Below, in pieces: positions 17,591 through 25,831 of a stretch of 62,404 nucleotides of DNA (position 1 is the stretch's first letter; each line of letters begins with the position of its first letter). The notes beneath the pieces were generated by a model. The model was not told the DNA's origin. It did not search any database and saw only the letters and a list, made by a program, of their open reading frames with translations. The translations under genes and the position numbers were made by a program. Location: the NCBI RefSeq assembly GCF_028274965.1, contig NZ_JAQCNO010000053.1, positions 1 to 62,404 of the forward strand. Reading direction: 5' to 3'. The DNA comes from Natronomonas sp. (GTDB lineage Archaea; Halobacteriota; Halobacteria; Halobacteriales; Haloarculaceae).

Positions 17591-18772
17591 ATGAGTCCGA
17601 CCGCCTCGAGACGCGCCGAGCGGGACACCTGCGTGATCGTCCCGACGATCCGGGAGTACGACTGCATCAGGGCCTACGTCGAGAACGCCCGCGAACACGG
17701 CTTCGATACGTCGCGGCTGGAGTTCGTGCTCGTCACGGAGGACTTCTGTGAGACCGACGCGATGCGGGACACCCTCGAGGAGTTGGACGTCTCAGGGGAG
17801 GTCTTCGACGGGACCCGCCGCGAGCGGTGGTACGACGAGCACGGGATCGCCGAGTACGGCCACGTCGTCCCGGCCGCCAGTCACGCCGAGACGAGCTTCG
17901 GGCTGTTGTACATGTGGGAGCACGACCGCTTCGAGTACGGCTTTTTCATCGACGACGACACGCTCCCGCACGACGGGAGCGACTACTTCGGCCGCCACAT
18001 GCGGAACCTCGCGTTCGGCGGCGACGTCGAGTCGGTCCGCTCGGACGAGCGGTGGGTGAACGTCCTGTATCAGCGCGCGGACGAACACAGCCTCTACCCA
18101 CGGGGATACCCCTACTCGGCGATGGACGAGACCGTCGAGACGGACACGAGGACGATCGAGGCCGGCGACGTCGTCGCCTCCCAGGGGCTCTGGACGAACG
18201 TCCCCGATCTCGACGCCGTTCGGATCCTGATGGACGGCGACCTCGAGGGGCAGGCCCAGACCCGGACGAGCGCCGAGGACTTCCCCCGGGACTTCGTTGC
18301 GGCCCCGGGCAACTACCTCACCGTCTGCTCGATGAACCTCGCGTTCCGCCGGGAGGTGATCCCGGCGTTCTATCAGCTTCCGATGGACGACAACGAGTGG
18401 GACGTGGGGCGGTTCGACGACATCTGGAGCGGGGTGTTCCTCAAGCGGGCCTGCGACGTGTTGGGCGCGGAGATCTACAACGGCCGGCCGCTGTGCGAGC
18501 ACAACAAGGCCGCCCGATCGACGTTCGACGACCTCCACAACGAGGTCGCGGGGCTCGAGCTCAACGAGCACCTCTGGCGCATCGTCGAGGACGCCGGCGA
18601 GGGGGCCGACGGGTACGCCGAGATCTACGGCGCGATGGCCGATCGGCTCGCCGAGGGCTCCTTCGACGAGTTCCGGAACGGGGCGTTTTTCAACCACGTC
18701 GGCGAGTGCATGCGCGATTGGCTCGCGTGTCTCGACGCGCTCGACCGCGTTCCGGCGGCGGCGGACGACTGA
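17591..18772 (+). CDS. RGP/UDP-arabinopyranose-mutase-like glycosyltransferase-fold protein
   Basis: 393 residues. The pattern matches the reversibly glycosylated polypeptide family known from plants. It has a GT-A start (CVIVPTIREYDCIRAY), the metal motif FFIDDD (Asp121-123), NVLYQ, the RGYPY box (Arg171; an Arg in this region of plant RGPs is the self-glycosylated residue), QGLWTNVPDLDA, GNYLTVCSMNLAF, GRFDDIWSGVFLK and LCEHNKA. Plant members interconvert UDP-arabinopyranose and UDP-arabinofuranose. Whether this one acts on a pentose is inferred. It would supply an activated sugar to the neighbouring glycan machinery. The start is set 27 bases after the TATA that overlaps operator 2. It is followed 38 bases later by the ferric-iron binding-protein gene with its own operator. 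Confidence 0.8.
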   Translation: MSPTASRRAERDTCVIVPTIREYDCIRAYVENAREHGFDTSRLEFVLVTEDFCETDAMRDTLEELDVSGEVFDGTRRERWYDEHGIAEYGHVVPAASHAETSFGLLYMWEHDRFEYGFFIDDDTLPHDGSDYFGRHMRNLAFGGDVESVRSDERWVNVLYQRADEHSLYPRGYPYSAMDETVETDTRTIEAGDVVASQGLWTNVPDLDAVRILMDGDLEGQAQTRTSAEDFPRDFVAAPGNYLTVCSMNLAFRREVIPAFYQLPMDDNEWDVGRFDDIWSGVFLKRACDVLGAEIYNGRPLCEHNKAARSTFDDLHNEVAGLELNEHLWRIVEDAGEGADGYAEIYGAMADRLAEGSFDEFRNGAFFNHVGECMRDWLACLDALDRVPAAADD

Positions 18773-18791
18773 ACCGACAGGTATAACAATG

Positions 18792-18807
18792 TTTAGGTAG
18801 GCCTAAA
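18792..18807. promoter_or_regulatory. Iron-box-like operator 3 (TTTAGG-N4-CCTAAA)
   Basis: TTTAGGTAGGCCTAAA lies between the TATA (GGTATAACA, about 18780-18788) and the ATG at 18811. The operator would cover the start site of a leaderless transcript. Confidence 0.85.
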
Positions 18808-18810
18808 AAT

Positions 18811-19932
18811 ATGGACAGCGACGAACTCGGAGACGGACTGGATCGGCGCCGCGTGCTCGCGGGGGTCGGCGCGCTCGGCGCGGCCGGCCTCGCCGGGTGC
18901 TTCAGCGGAAACACCGACGAGCCGACTGACTCCCCGGTCGGTCAGATCGGGTCCGGCCGGGAGGGACGCGGCGCGCCGGGCGGCATGCCGATCGCCGACA
19001 TGCCGCCGCTGTCGGGCGAGTTGACCGTCTACTCGGGGCGCGGGGAGTTTCTCGTCGGCGCGCTCGTGCAGTTCATCGAGGACCAGTACGACGACTTCTC
19101 GCTCACGGTCCGGTACAGCGGCTCGACGGACCTCGTCAACCAGATCGTCAACGAGGGCGACGGATCGCCGGCCGACGTGTTTTACTCCGTCAACGCCGGC
19201 GCCCTCGGCGCGCTCGCCGAGGAGGGCCGCACCGCCTCCCTCCCGGAGGACGTCCTCGGGATGGTCCCCTCGGAGTTCCGGACCGACGAGTGGGTCGGAA
19301 CGTCCGGCCGCGCCCGGAGCGTCCCGTACAACACCGACGTCCTCTCCGAGGAGGACATGCCCGATGACATCATGGTCTATCCCGACGAGTTCGACGGCGA
19401 CCTCGGGTGGGCGCCCTCCTACGGCTCCTGTCAGGCCTTTCTCACAGTAATGCGCATTCTCGAGGGCGAGGAGGCGACCCGCGAGTGGATCGACGGCGTC
19501 CTCGAGGCGGGGATCCGGGCGTATCCAGACGAGTTCGCCGCCTGTCAGGCGATCGCCGACGGTGAGATCGACGCCGCGTTCACCAACCACTACTACATCC
19601 AGCGGGTGCTGGACGGGAGCCCCGGCGCGTCGATCGGGACGGCCTTCACCCGCGGCGACGCCGGGGCCGTCTTCAACGTCGCCGGCGCGGCGGTCGTCGA
19701 CACGGCCTCGGACGCCGAACTCGCGGGGAACTTCGTCCGACACCTCCTTTCGGCGGAGGCCCAAGACTACTTCGCGCGATCGACCTTCGAGTACCCGCTC
19801 GTCCCGGACGTCGATCCGATCGGGGGCCTCCCGACGGTCGACGAACTCGACGTCCCCGACATCGACCTGACGCAGCTCTCGGACTTAGAGGCGACCGTTG
19901 ATCTTATGCGGGAGGCCGGCGTCGACATCTGA
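18811..19932 (+). CDS. Ferric-iron ABC transporter substrate-binding lipoprotein (FutA/FbpA type)
   Basis: 373 residues. A Tat-type signal (DRRRVLAGVGALGAAGLAGC) ends in a lipobox Cys at position 30, so the protein is exported folded and lipid-anchored outside the cell. The mature part starts ELTVYSGRGEFLVGALVQ, typical of iron(III)-binding proteins. It keeps a tandem Tyr pair (Tyr261-Tyr262, in NHYYIQRV) like the Fe3+ ligands of FbpA/FutA. It would deliver Fe3+ to the permease encoded at 26501. It is separated from that permease by 6.6 kb of glycan and dehydrogenase genes, but both are next to the same operator type. The GT-C-like gene begins 16 bases downstream, so it is probably co-transcribed. 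Confidence 0.92.
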   Translation: MDSDELGDGLDRRRVLAGVGALGAAGLAGCFSGNTDEPTDSPVGQIGSGREGRGAPGGMPIADMPPLSGELTVYSGRGEFLVGALVQFIEDQYDDFSLTVRYSGSTDLVNQIVNEGDGSPADVFYSVNAGALGALAEEGRTASLPEDVLGMVPSEFRTDEWVGTSGRARSVPYNTDVLSEEDMPDDIMVYPDEFDGDLGWAPSYGSCQAFLTVMRILEGEEATREWIDGVLEAGIRAYPDEFAACQAIADGEIDAAFTNHYYIQRVLDGSPGASIGTAFTRGDAGAVFNVAGAAVVDTASDAELAGNFVRHLLSAEAQDYFARSTFEYPLVPDVDPIGGLPTVDELDVPDIDLTQLSDLEATVDLMREAGVDI

Positions 19933-19947
19933 ACGGCCGCGTCCACC

Positions 19948-22251
19948 GTGTTGCCCCCACCGATCCGCGCGCTCCGTCGACGCCTTTCGTCCGCACGCAG
20001 CCCCGCCCTCGGCCGGGGTCGCGTCGGGCGGGCGCCGCTCGTTGGGCTTTTCGTCGCCGTCGCCGCCGGCGGTGCCGTTTTCGCCGTCGCGGCGACCGTG
20101 TTCGGGTACCACTCGAGCAACCACGACGAGGCCGTCTATCTGCTCCAGGCGGCGATGCTTCTAGAGGGGCAACTGGCGGTACAGGCCGGGGAGTTGGCCG
20201 GGGCGTTCCGGCCGTGGTTCTTCATCGAGGACGGCGGGCGGCTCTACCCGAAGTACACCCCCGTTCCGGCCGCGATGTTCGCGGTCTCGATGGGGCTGTT
20301 CGGGGAGCCGCGGGTGACGCTTGCGGTCGTCGCCGCCGCCAACGCGGCGCTCGTGTACCTCCTCGGGACGATGCTCGCCGGTCGCCGGGTGGGCGCGGTC
20401 GCCGCCGTCGCGTTCGCGGCGTCGCCGATGGCGCTCGTCACGACCGCGGCATTCCTCCCGTACGCGCCGACGACGCTCTGGAACCTCCTGTTCGCCGTCG
20501 CGTATCTGCGGGGGCTTCGCGACGGGTCGGCCCCCGCGGCGGCCGTCGCCGGGGTCGCCATCGGGATCGCCTTCTTCGCCCGGCCGTTCACGGCGGTCCT
20601 GTTCGCGGCTCCGTTCGTCTGTCACGCGCTGTATCGGGTCGTCGCCTCGCTTCACAGAGAGGGGCTCTGGCCGCCGTCGGGGGCCGTCCGCCGACAGGGC
20701 CTCACCGCCGCGATCGGCCTGTGTTTCGTCGGCGTGACGCTCGCGTACAACCTCCGGATGACCGGCTCGCCGCTCGTGTTCCCCTACGAGGCCTTCGCGC
20801 CGCTCGATGGCCCCGGGTTCGGGCGGCGGCGGATCCTCGAGCACTCGATCGTGTACTCGCCCGCCGTGGCGCTCGAGTCGAACGGCTACGCGCTTTGGTA
20901 CCTCCTGACGCGGTGGTTCACCGCGGGCGCGGTCGGCAGCGCGTTCGCCCTCGGCGGGGTCGGGTACGCGCTGTACCGCGCGGTTCGGGGCCGCGGGCCG
21001 GCGCTCGGTCCGGGGACAGGACCCGGGAACGCCATCGACGACGTCGAGGGTCGTGGCTCGGTGCGGCGGCCCGGAACGGCGCTCGTCGGCGGCCTGTTCG
21101 TCACCGTCCCGGTCGGGAACGTCTTCTTTTGGGGCAACCACAACATGCTCGCGACCCGGACCGACCCGACCGACGGGATCGTCTCGCAGTTCGGCCCGAT
21201 ATACCACTTCGATCTGCTCGTTCCGCTGTCGGTGTTCGCCGCGATCGCGGCCGTCGCCTGCTGGCGGGCGCTGCCCGCGCTCCGGTCCGAACTCGGACGG
21301 TGGGTGTCGCCGGCGGCGGCGCGGGGCCTCGTCGTCGCCGTCGTCCTCGCCGCCGTGGTGTTCGCGGGCGCGGTGAACGCCGCGGCCGTCTCCGGACCGC
21401 TCGAGCGGAACGCGGCGCACGGAGACAAGCACGCGACCGCGTACGAACCGATCGAGGAGGCGTCGTTCGACGACGCGCTTGTCTTTCTCCCGACGCCGTA
21501 CGGGGAGTGGCAGAACCACCCGTTTCAGTACCTCCGCAACGACCCCGGCCTCGACGGGGACGTCGTGTACGCGCTCGATCGGGGTCCGGGCGAGGACTTC
21601 GAGGTGATCGACGCCTACCCCGATCGGACGCGGTACCGCTACGCCTACCAGGGCGAGTGGACGCCGGACGCCGCCCGCCGCGTGACGCCGAAACTCGAGG
21701 CGATCGAACCCCGGCGCGGGGAGACCCTGCGCGCGCGGACGACCGTCGGGGTTCCCGACCGCGTCGACCGCGTCCGGGTCCGGTTGGACGCCGGCGGGGA
21801 CGAACGCGCCGGATACACCGTCGAGGACCCGACGGAGTCGTTCGCCGTCGGGTGGTCCCTGCGCGGCGACGGCGCGCGACTCGACGCCCCCGGGGCGGAC
21901 GCGGTCGTCGGACTCGACGGCCCCGAAACCGTCGTGGTGACCGTGACGCTCGTCCAGCCCGGGGGCTCGACGCTCACCTACCGCCAGGAGGCGAGCGTCC
22001 GGACGACAGAGGGCGGCGTCGAGGTCGTCTGGCCGCCGGAGCGGTACGTCTGTCGGCTCGTGACCGAGTGCGGAAACGAGGGGACCTACCTCCCGGACGA
22101 CCCGGACGCACACCTCGATGGGGTGCGCTTCGAGACACGGATCGAGTCCGCGGAGGGCGCAAGCGACAGGCCGGCGACGCGGCAGGCGGCTCCGAACGGA
22201 GAAACGACGGCGGAACGACAATGGCGGACCACGCGAACGGAGAACCAATGA
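19948..22251 (+). CDS. GT-C-type (GT39/ArnT-like) membrane glycosyltransferase with external domain
   Basis: 767 residues with a GTG start 16 bases after the iron-binding protein. A first membrane helix (~30-52) is followed by YHSSNHDEAVYLLQA, which carries the acidic pair Asp60-Glu61 expected in the first loop of lipid-phosphate-sugar-using GT-C enzymes. About nine or ten more helices run to residue ~480. The last ~280 residues look like a soluble outside domain, with a beta-sandwich-like stretch near 590-680 and two Cys in YVCRLVTECGNEG. It probably moves a sugar from a polyprenyl-phosphate donor onto a surface acceptor. The specific donor is unknown. Its stop overlaps a small ORF as ATGA, indicating coupling. 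Confidence 0.75.
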   Translation: MLPPPIRALRRRLSSARSPALGRGRVGRAPLVGLFVAVAAGGAVFAVAATVFGYHSSNHDEAVYLLQAAMLLEGQLAVQAGELAGAFRPWFFIEDGGRLYPKYTPVPAAMFAVSMGLFGEPRVTLAVVAAANAALVYLLGTMLAGRRVGAVAAVAFAASPMALVTTAAFLPYAPTTLWNLLFAVAYLRGLRDGSAPAAAVAGVAIGIAFFARPFTAVLFAAPFVCHALYRVVASLHREGLWPPSGAVRRQGLTAAIGLCFVGVTLAYNLRMTGSPLVFPYEAFAPLDGPGFGRRRILEHSIVYSPAVALESNGYALWYLLTRWFTAGAVGSAFALGGVGYALYRAVRGRGPALGPGTGPGNAIDDVEGRGSVRRPGTALVGGLFVTVPVGNVFFWGNHNMLATRTDPTDGIVSQFGPIYHFDLLVPLSVFAAIAAVACWRALPALRSELGRWVSPAAARGLVVAVVLAAVVFAGAVNAAAVSGPLERNAAHGDKHATAYEPIEEASFDDALVFLPTPYGEWQNHPFQYLRNDPGLDGDVVYALDRGPGEDFEVIDAYPDRTRYRYAYQGEWTPDAARRVTPKLEAIEPRRGETLRARTTVGVPDRVDRVRVRLDAGGDERAGYTVEDPTESFAVGWSLRGDGARLDAPGADAVVGLDGPETVVVTVTLVQPGGSTLTYRQEASVRTTEGGVEVVWPPERYVCRLVTECGNEGTYLPDDPDAHLDGVRFETRIESAEGASDRPATRQAAPNGETTAERQWRTTRTENQ

Positions 22252-22382
22252 ACGAACCGGAGACACCGACGAACGGGAACGGACGGACCGGCGGGACTGT
22301 GATCGAACGAACGGCGGGGGCGGCTCCCGAGGCGGACCCGACGACCGCGACGTCACTCGCGGGCGGGGGGACGGGGCGGTGA
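22248..22382 (+). CDS. Small ORF (44 aa) bridging the GT-C and epimerase genes
   Basis: The ATG overlaps the preceding stop (ATGA at 22248-22251), and the TGA overlaps the next GTG start (GTGA at 22379-22382). The encoded peptide begins MNEPETPTNGNGRTGGTVIE and is rich in Gly, Thr and Pro, with no domain seen. An in-frame ATG at 22221 would add nine residues. The double overlap is the argument for translation. It could equally be a spacer that keeps ribosomes engaged. Confidence 0.45.
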   Translation: MNEPETPTNGNGRTGGTVIERTAGAAPEADPTTATSLAGGGTGR

Positions 22383-23311
22383 CGTCCGGAACGGCACAGC
22401 GGGTGCTCCTCACCGGGGGCGCGGGGTTCATCGGGTCGCGGCTGGCCCGGCGGCTCCGGGAGGAGGGTCGTGAGGTCACCGTCGTCGACGACCTCTCGAA
22501 CGGGGACGAGAGCCGGGTCCCGGAGGGGGTCGAGTTCCTCGAACGGGACCTGACGCGATCGGGGGCGTTGGCCGAGGTCGTCACGCCGGAGTACGGGATC
22601 GTCTACCACCTGGCCTCCCGGAAGGCGGTGAACGACCCCGACCCGCGCGGGCAGTTCCGCGAGAACACCGGGATGGCCTACGCCCTGCTGGAGGCGGTTC
22701 TCGACGCCGACATCCCCGAGGTCGCCTTCACCTCGAGTTCGACCGTCTACGGGGAGGCCCCGCGTCCGACGCCGGAGGACTACGCCCCGCTGGAGCCGAT
22801 AAGCGGCTACGGGGCGAGCAAACTCGCCGCCGAGGCCGTCCTCTCGACTGGGGCCCACGCCCACGGCCTCACCGTCTACAACTACCGCTTTGCGAACATC
22901 GTCGGCCCGGGGCTCCGGGGGGCCGTCGTGCCCGATTTCATCGAGAAGCTCCGCGAGGACCCCGAGACGCTGCGGATCCTCGGGGACGGCCGCCAGGAGA
23001 AGTCCTACATGCACCTCGAGGACTGCATCGACGCGATGCTGTACGTCGAGGAGCACGCCGACGGGCCGATGGCGACCTACAACCTCGGGACCCGGACGAC
23101 GACCTCGGTGAACCGGATCGCCGACATCGTCGCCGAGGAGATGGGGCTCTCGCCGGCGTACGAGTACACCGGCGGGGACCGGGGCTGGACCGGCGACGTC
23201 CCGCGAATGCGACTCTCGATCGAGAAGCTCACCGGGCTCGGCTACGAGCCCTCGATCGGGAGCGACGAGGCGGTCAGGCGGGCGACGCGTGAGCTCCGCG
23301 CGGAGCTGTGA
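22379..23311 (+). CDS. NAD-dependent sugar-nucleotide epimerase/dehydratase
   Basis: 310 residues, extended SDR fold. NAD motif LLTGGAGFIGSRLARRL, SSSTVYGEA with the conserved Ser/Thr region, catalytic pair in YGASKLAAE, and NYRFANIVGPG. Closest in pattern to UDP-glucose 4-epimerases, but the substrate is not certain. The GTG at 22379 is chosen because it overlaps the preceding small ORF and begins just before the Rossmann motif; the longer upstream frame is Arg/Gly-rich and unlike a protein. Probably expressed with the iron-binding protein and GT-C genes. Converges on the GT2 gene. Confidence 0.88.
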   Translation: MTSGTAQRVLLTGGAGFIGSRLARRLREEGREVTVVDDLSNGDESRVPEGVEFLERDLTRSGALAEVVTPEYGIVYHLASRKAVNDPDPRGQFRENTGMAYALLEAVLDADIPEVAFTSSSTVYGEAPRPTPEDYAPLEPISGYGASKLAAEAVLSTGAHAHGLTVYNYRFANIVGPGLRGAVVPDFIEKLREDPETLRILGDGRQEKSYMHLEDCIDAMLYVEEHADGPMATYNLGTRTTTSVNRIADIVAEEMGLSPAYEYTGGDRGWTGDVPRMRLSIEKLTGLGYEPSIGSDEAVRRATRELRAEL

Positions 23312-23365
23312 CGGGACAGAAAGCGCGCGGCGTGCGACCGGAGGCCGTTTCGGGTGCGGCCGGAG

Positions 23366-24172
23366 CTACCGGAACCGCTCTTCGAGACAGACCGAGACGA
23401 TCGATTTGCCGATCGCGAGGCCGCCCTCGATCGGGTCGAGTTTCGTTTCGCCGAGGCGCTCGGCGTACTCGATCGGGTGCTCGCGGACGTCGTAGCCCCG
23501 CATCAGCGGCCTGATGAGCAGTTCCGCCGAGAGCCCGGTGTTTTCGCGCCAGCGGATCGACTCGACGACCTCGCGGCGGTAGGCGCGCATGCCGGTCGTG
23601 GTGTCGTGGACCCGCCGGCCCATCAGGACGCTCGCGACGAGCGCGAAGGCGCGGTTGCCGAAGCGGTTGAACGCCGGCATCGTCTCGGCGCCGTGATACA
23701 GCCGGTCGCCGCTGACCACGTCGTGGCCCTCGTTGATCAACGAGAGGAACTCGGGGAGCTGTTCCATCGGGTACGTGTCGTCGCAGTCGGTCGTGACGAC
23801 GACGGGGCGGTCGGGGGCGAGGAGCGCCTCCCGGACCGCGACGCCGTAGCCCTGTGGCTCCTGTTCGATGACGCGGGCGCCGTGCTCGCGGGCGATCTCC
23901 GGCGTCCGGTCCGAGGAGCCGTCGACGCAGACGACCTCGGCTCGCCCGTCCGTGACCCGATCGATGTCCGTCAGGACGGTCCCGATCGCCGCCTCCTCGT
24001 TGTACGTCCCCATCACGACGCTGAGGTCCTCGAACCCGTAGTCGTCGGCGTCGGCGTCGGTCGACGCTTCGGCTCCGGCGGTCCCGGACGCGGCGTCCGA
24101 TCCCGCGGCTGCGCCGTTTGCGTCCGCGTCGAGGTCCGCCGTAACGTCCGCATCGCGTGCTGTTTCGTTCAT
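23366..24172 (-). CDS. Family 2 glycosyltransferase, polyprenyl-phosphate-sugar synthase-like
   Basis: 268 residues. An acidic, Ala-rich low-complexity N-terminus (~45 residues) precedes the GT-A domain: LSVVMGTYNEEAAIGTVLTD, VVCVDGSSDRT, and the metal motif TTDCDDTYP. The later signature DTTTGMRAYRR and the lack of long C-terminal membrane helices fit the soluble dolichol-phosphate-mannose/glucose synthase type. It would charge a polyprenyl phosphate with a sugar for the nearby GT-C enzyme. The upstream region contains iron-box operator 4, about 34 bases before the ATG. Confidence 0.87.
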   Translation of the reverse strand: MNETARDADVTADLDADANGAAAGSDAASGTAGAEASTDADADDYGFEDLSVVMGTYNEEAAIGTVLTDIDRVTDGRAEVVCVDGSSDRTPEIAREHGARVIEQEPQGYGVAVREALLAPDRPVVVTTDCDDTYPMEQLPEFLSLINEGHDVVSGDRLYHGAETMPAFNRFGNRAFALVASVLMGRRVHDTTTGMRAYRREVVESIRWRENTGLSAELLIRPLMRGYDVREHPIEYAERLGETKLDPIEGGLAIGKSIVSVCLEERFR

Positions 24173-24205
24173 GACCGGAGCGTTTCCGCCGAGCGCACTT
24201 GAGCT

Positions 24206-24221
24206 TTTAGGTTTACCTAAA
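24206..24221. promoter_or_regulatory. Iron-box-like operator 4 (TTTAGG-N4-CCTAAA)
   Basis: TTTAGGTTTACCTAAA is positioned to control the GT2 gene starting at 24172 on the minus strand, where it overlaps the expected TATA region. It lies 2 bases beyond the stop codon of the GMC gene. Confidence 0.8.
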
Positions 24222-24223
24222 AA

Positions 24224-25831
24224 TTAGTGGAGCGCCGCCGCGACGCTGTCGGCCGCCCGCAGCGCCAGCGCGGCGATCGTGAGCGTCGGGTTCATCGCCC
24301 CGGCGGTCGGGAAGACGCTGCTCGAGGCGATCCAGCAGTTCCCGAGGTCGTGGGTTCGCAACTCGGCGTCGACGACGCTTTCCTCGGGGTCCTCGCCCAT
24401 CCGCGTCGTCCCCATGTGGTGGTACGCCGGACCGGTGTTTTCGGGGCCGACCTGCCAGCCGATGTCGACGCCCAGCTCCTCGAGGATCTCGCGTTGGATC
24501 TCGTTGGCCCGCTCGATCGTCCGGAGCGCCCGGTCGCCGACCGTCCAGTTGATCTCCGGGACCGGGTTGCCGCGGTGGTCGGTCCGGTCCGGATCGAGCG
24601 CCACGCGGCTCTCCTCGCGGGGGAGCTGTTCGACGAGCGCCCCCATGCCGATGTGGTTCCCGTAGTCCGCGCGGATCCGCTCGAGCAGCGCGTCGCCCCA
24701 GTCGTCGCCGGTGAGCGCCATCGTGACCGGCGAGGGGCCGTCGTAGTTGAAAAACTCCAGCTTGAACGGTCCGGTCTCCTCGTCGGCCTCGTCGTAGAAC
24801 TGGTCGCACCCGCTCGTGAGAAATCCGACGTGGTTCTGTCGGGTCGGCTCGTCGAGCAGCCCCCCCATCCCCGCGAAGAGGTGGTCCATGAAGAACGACC
24901 CGACCAGCCCCGAGGAGTTCGCCAGCCCCTCTGGGTACTGCGAGGACTCGGACAACAACAGGAGTCGCGGCGTCTCGACGCCGCCGCAGGCGACGACGAA
25001 CGCCTCTGCGGTCTGGCGGTGCTGTGTGCCGTCGGGGGTCGCATAGACCGCCGCCGTCACCCGCTCGGCGTCGTGATCGAGGTACTCAACCGGCGCGCGA
25101 TCGAGGACCGTCGCGCCCTTCCGCTCGGCGCGGTCGACGTGAACCGTCGCGTCGTACTTCGCCCCCGACGGACAGACGGGCTGGCAGGTGCCGTAGCCGA
25201 CGCAGGCCGAGCGGTCGTCGTAGGCCTCCGAGTTGCGCGCGTTCGGGACCGAGTGCATGTCGATCCCGAGTTCCTCGCAGGCCTCCGCGAACAGCGAGTC
25301 GCTGTAGGACGGCGAGAACGCCGGCATCGGGTGGGGCTGTTCCCGCGGCGGCGCGTAGGGGTTGTCGTCGGCGCCGGCGACCCCCAACTCGCGTTCGGCC
25401 GCGGCGTAGTGCGGGCGGAGGTCGGCGTACTCGATCGGCCAGTCGGGCCCGACGCCGCGTTCGGACCCGGAGTTGAAGTCGTCCTCGTGGAGGCGGACGA
25501 CCATCCCCTGCCAGTGCAGCGTCGACCCGCCGATCCCCTTGACGCGGGCGTGGTTCAGCGGGTAGAACCACTCGCCGCCGTTGCTGTGGGCGTCGCGGTC
25601 GCCGCCGACGTCCCAGACGTCGGGGCGGTCGAAGGCGGGCCGGATCGCGCGCTCCTGTCGTTCGATCCGGTCGGCGGGGTCGAACCGCGGGCCGGCCTCA
25701 AGCACGACGACCTCGTGGTCGGCGGCCAGCCGGTCGGCGATCAGCCCCCCGGCCGGCCCGGCCCCGATCACGCAGACGTCGGCGGACTCGACGGGCGTCC
25801 GGTCGGCGCTCGGGCCGACGGAGCGCGTCAT
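24224..25831 (-). CDS. GMC-family FAD dehydrogenase with a 3Fe-4S motif (sugar/gluconate dehydrogenase large subunit type)
   Basis: 535 residues. FAD motif VCVIGAGPAGGLIADRLA and GGSTLHWQGM near the N-terminus; catalytic His region (AYHHMGTTRMG) and Asn (GAMNPTLTIAALA) at the C-terminus. Residues 210-221 read CVGYGTCQPVCP: Cys210, Cys216 and Cys220 have the 6- and 4-residue spacing of the 3Fe-4S ligands in FAD-glucose dehydrogenase. It has no signal peptide of its own. Its ATG overlaps the stop of the Tat small-subunit gene (ATGA), so export as a complex with that subunit is likely. No multihaem cytochrome subunit gene is adjacent. It would oxidise a sugar or sugar acid outside the membrane; the substrate and electron acceptor are unknown. 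Confidence 0.88.
   Translation of the reverse strand: MTRSVGPSADRTPVESADVCVIGAGPAGGLIADRLAADHEVVVLEAGPRFDPADRIERQERAIRPAFDRPDVWDVGGDRDAHSNGGEWFYPLNHARVKGIGGSTLHWQGMVVRLHEDDFNSGSERGVGPDWPIEYADLRPHYAAAERELGVAGADDNPYAPPREQPHPMPAFSPSYSDSLFAEACEELGIDMHSVPNARNSEAYDDRSACVGYGTCQPVCPSGAKYDATVHVDRAERKGATVLDRAPVEYLDHDAERVTAAVYATPDGTQHRQTAEAFVVACGGVETPRLLLLSESSQYPEGLANSSGLVGSFFMDHLFAGMGGLLDEPTRQNHVGFLTSGCDQFYDEADEETGPFKLEFFNYDGPSPVTMALTGDDWGDALLERIRADYGNHIGMGALVEQLPREESRVALDPDRTDHRGNPVPEINWTVGDRALRTIERANEIQREILEELGVDIGWQVGPENTGPAYHHMGTTRMGEDPEESVVDAELRTHDLGNCWIASSSVFPTAGAMNPTLTIAALALRAADSVAAALH

Noticed and set aside
22118-22378. Long N-terminal extension of the epimerase
   Set aside because: Overlaps the GT-C gene in another frame and is Arg/Gly-rich. 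The GTG at 22379 gives the normal Rossmann start.
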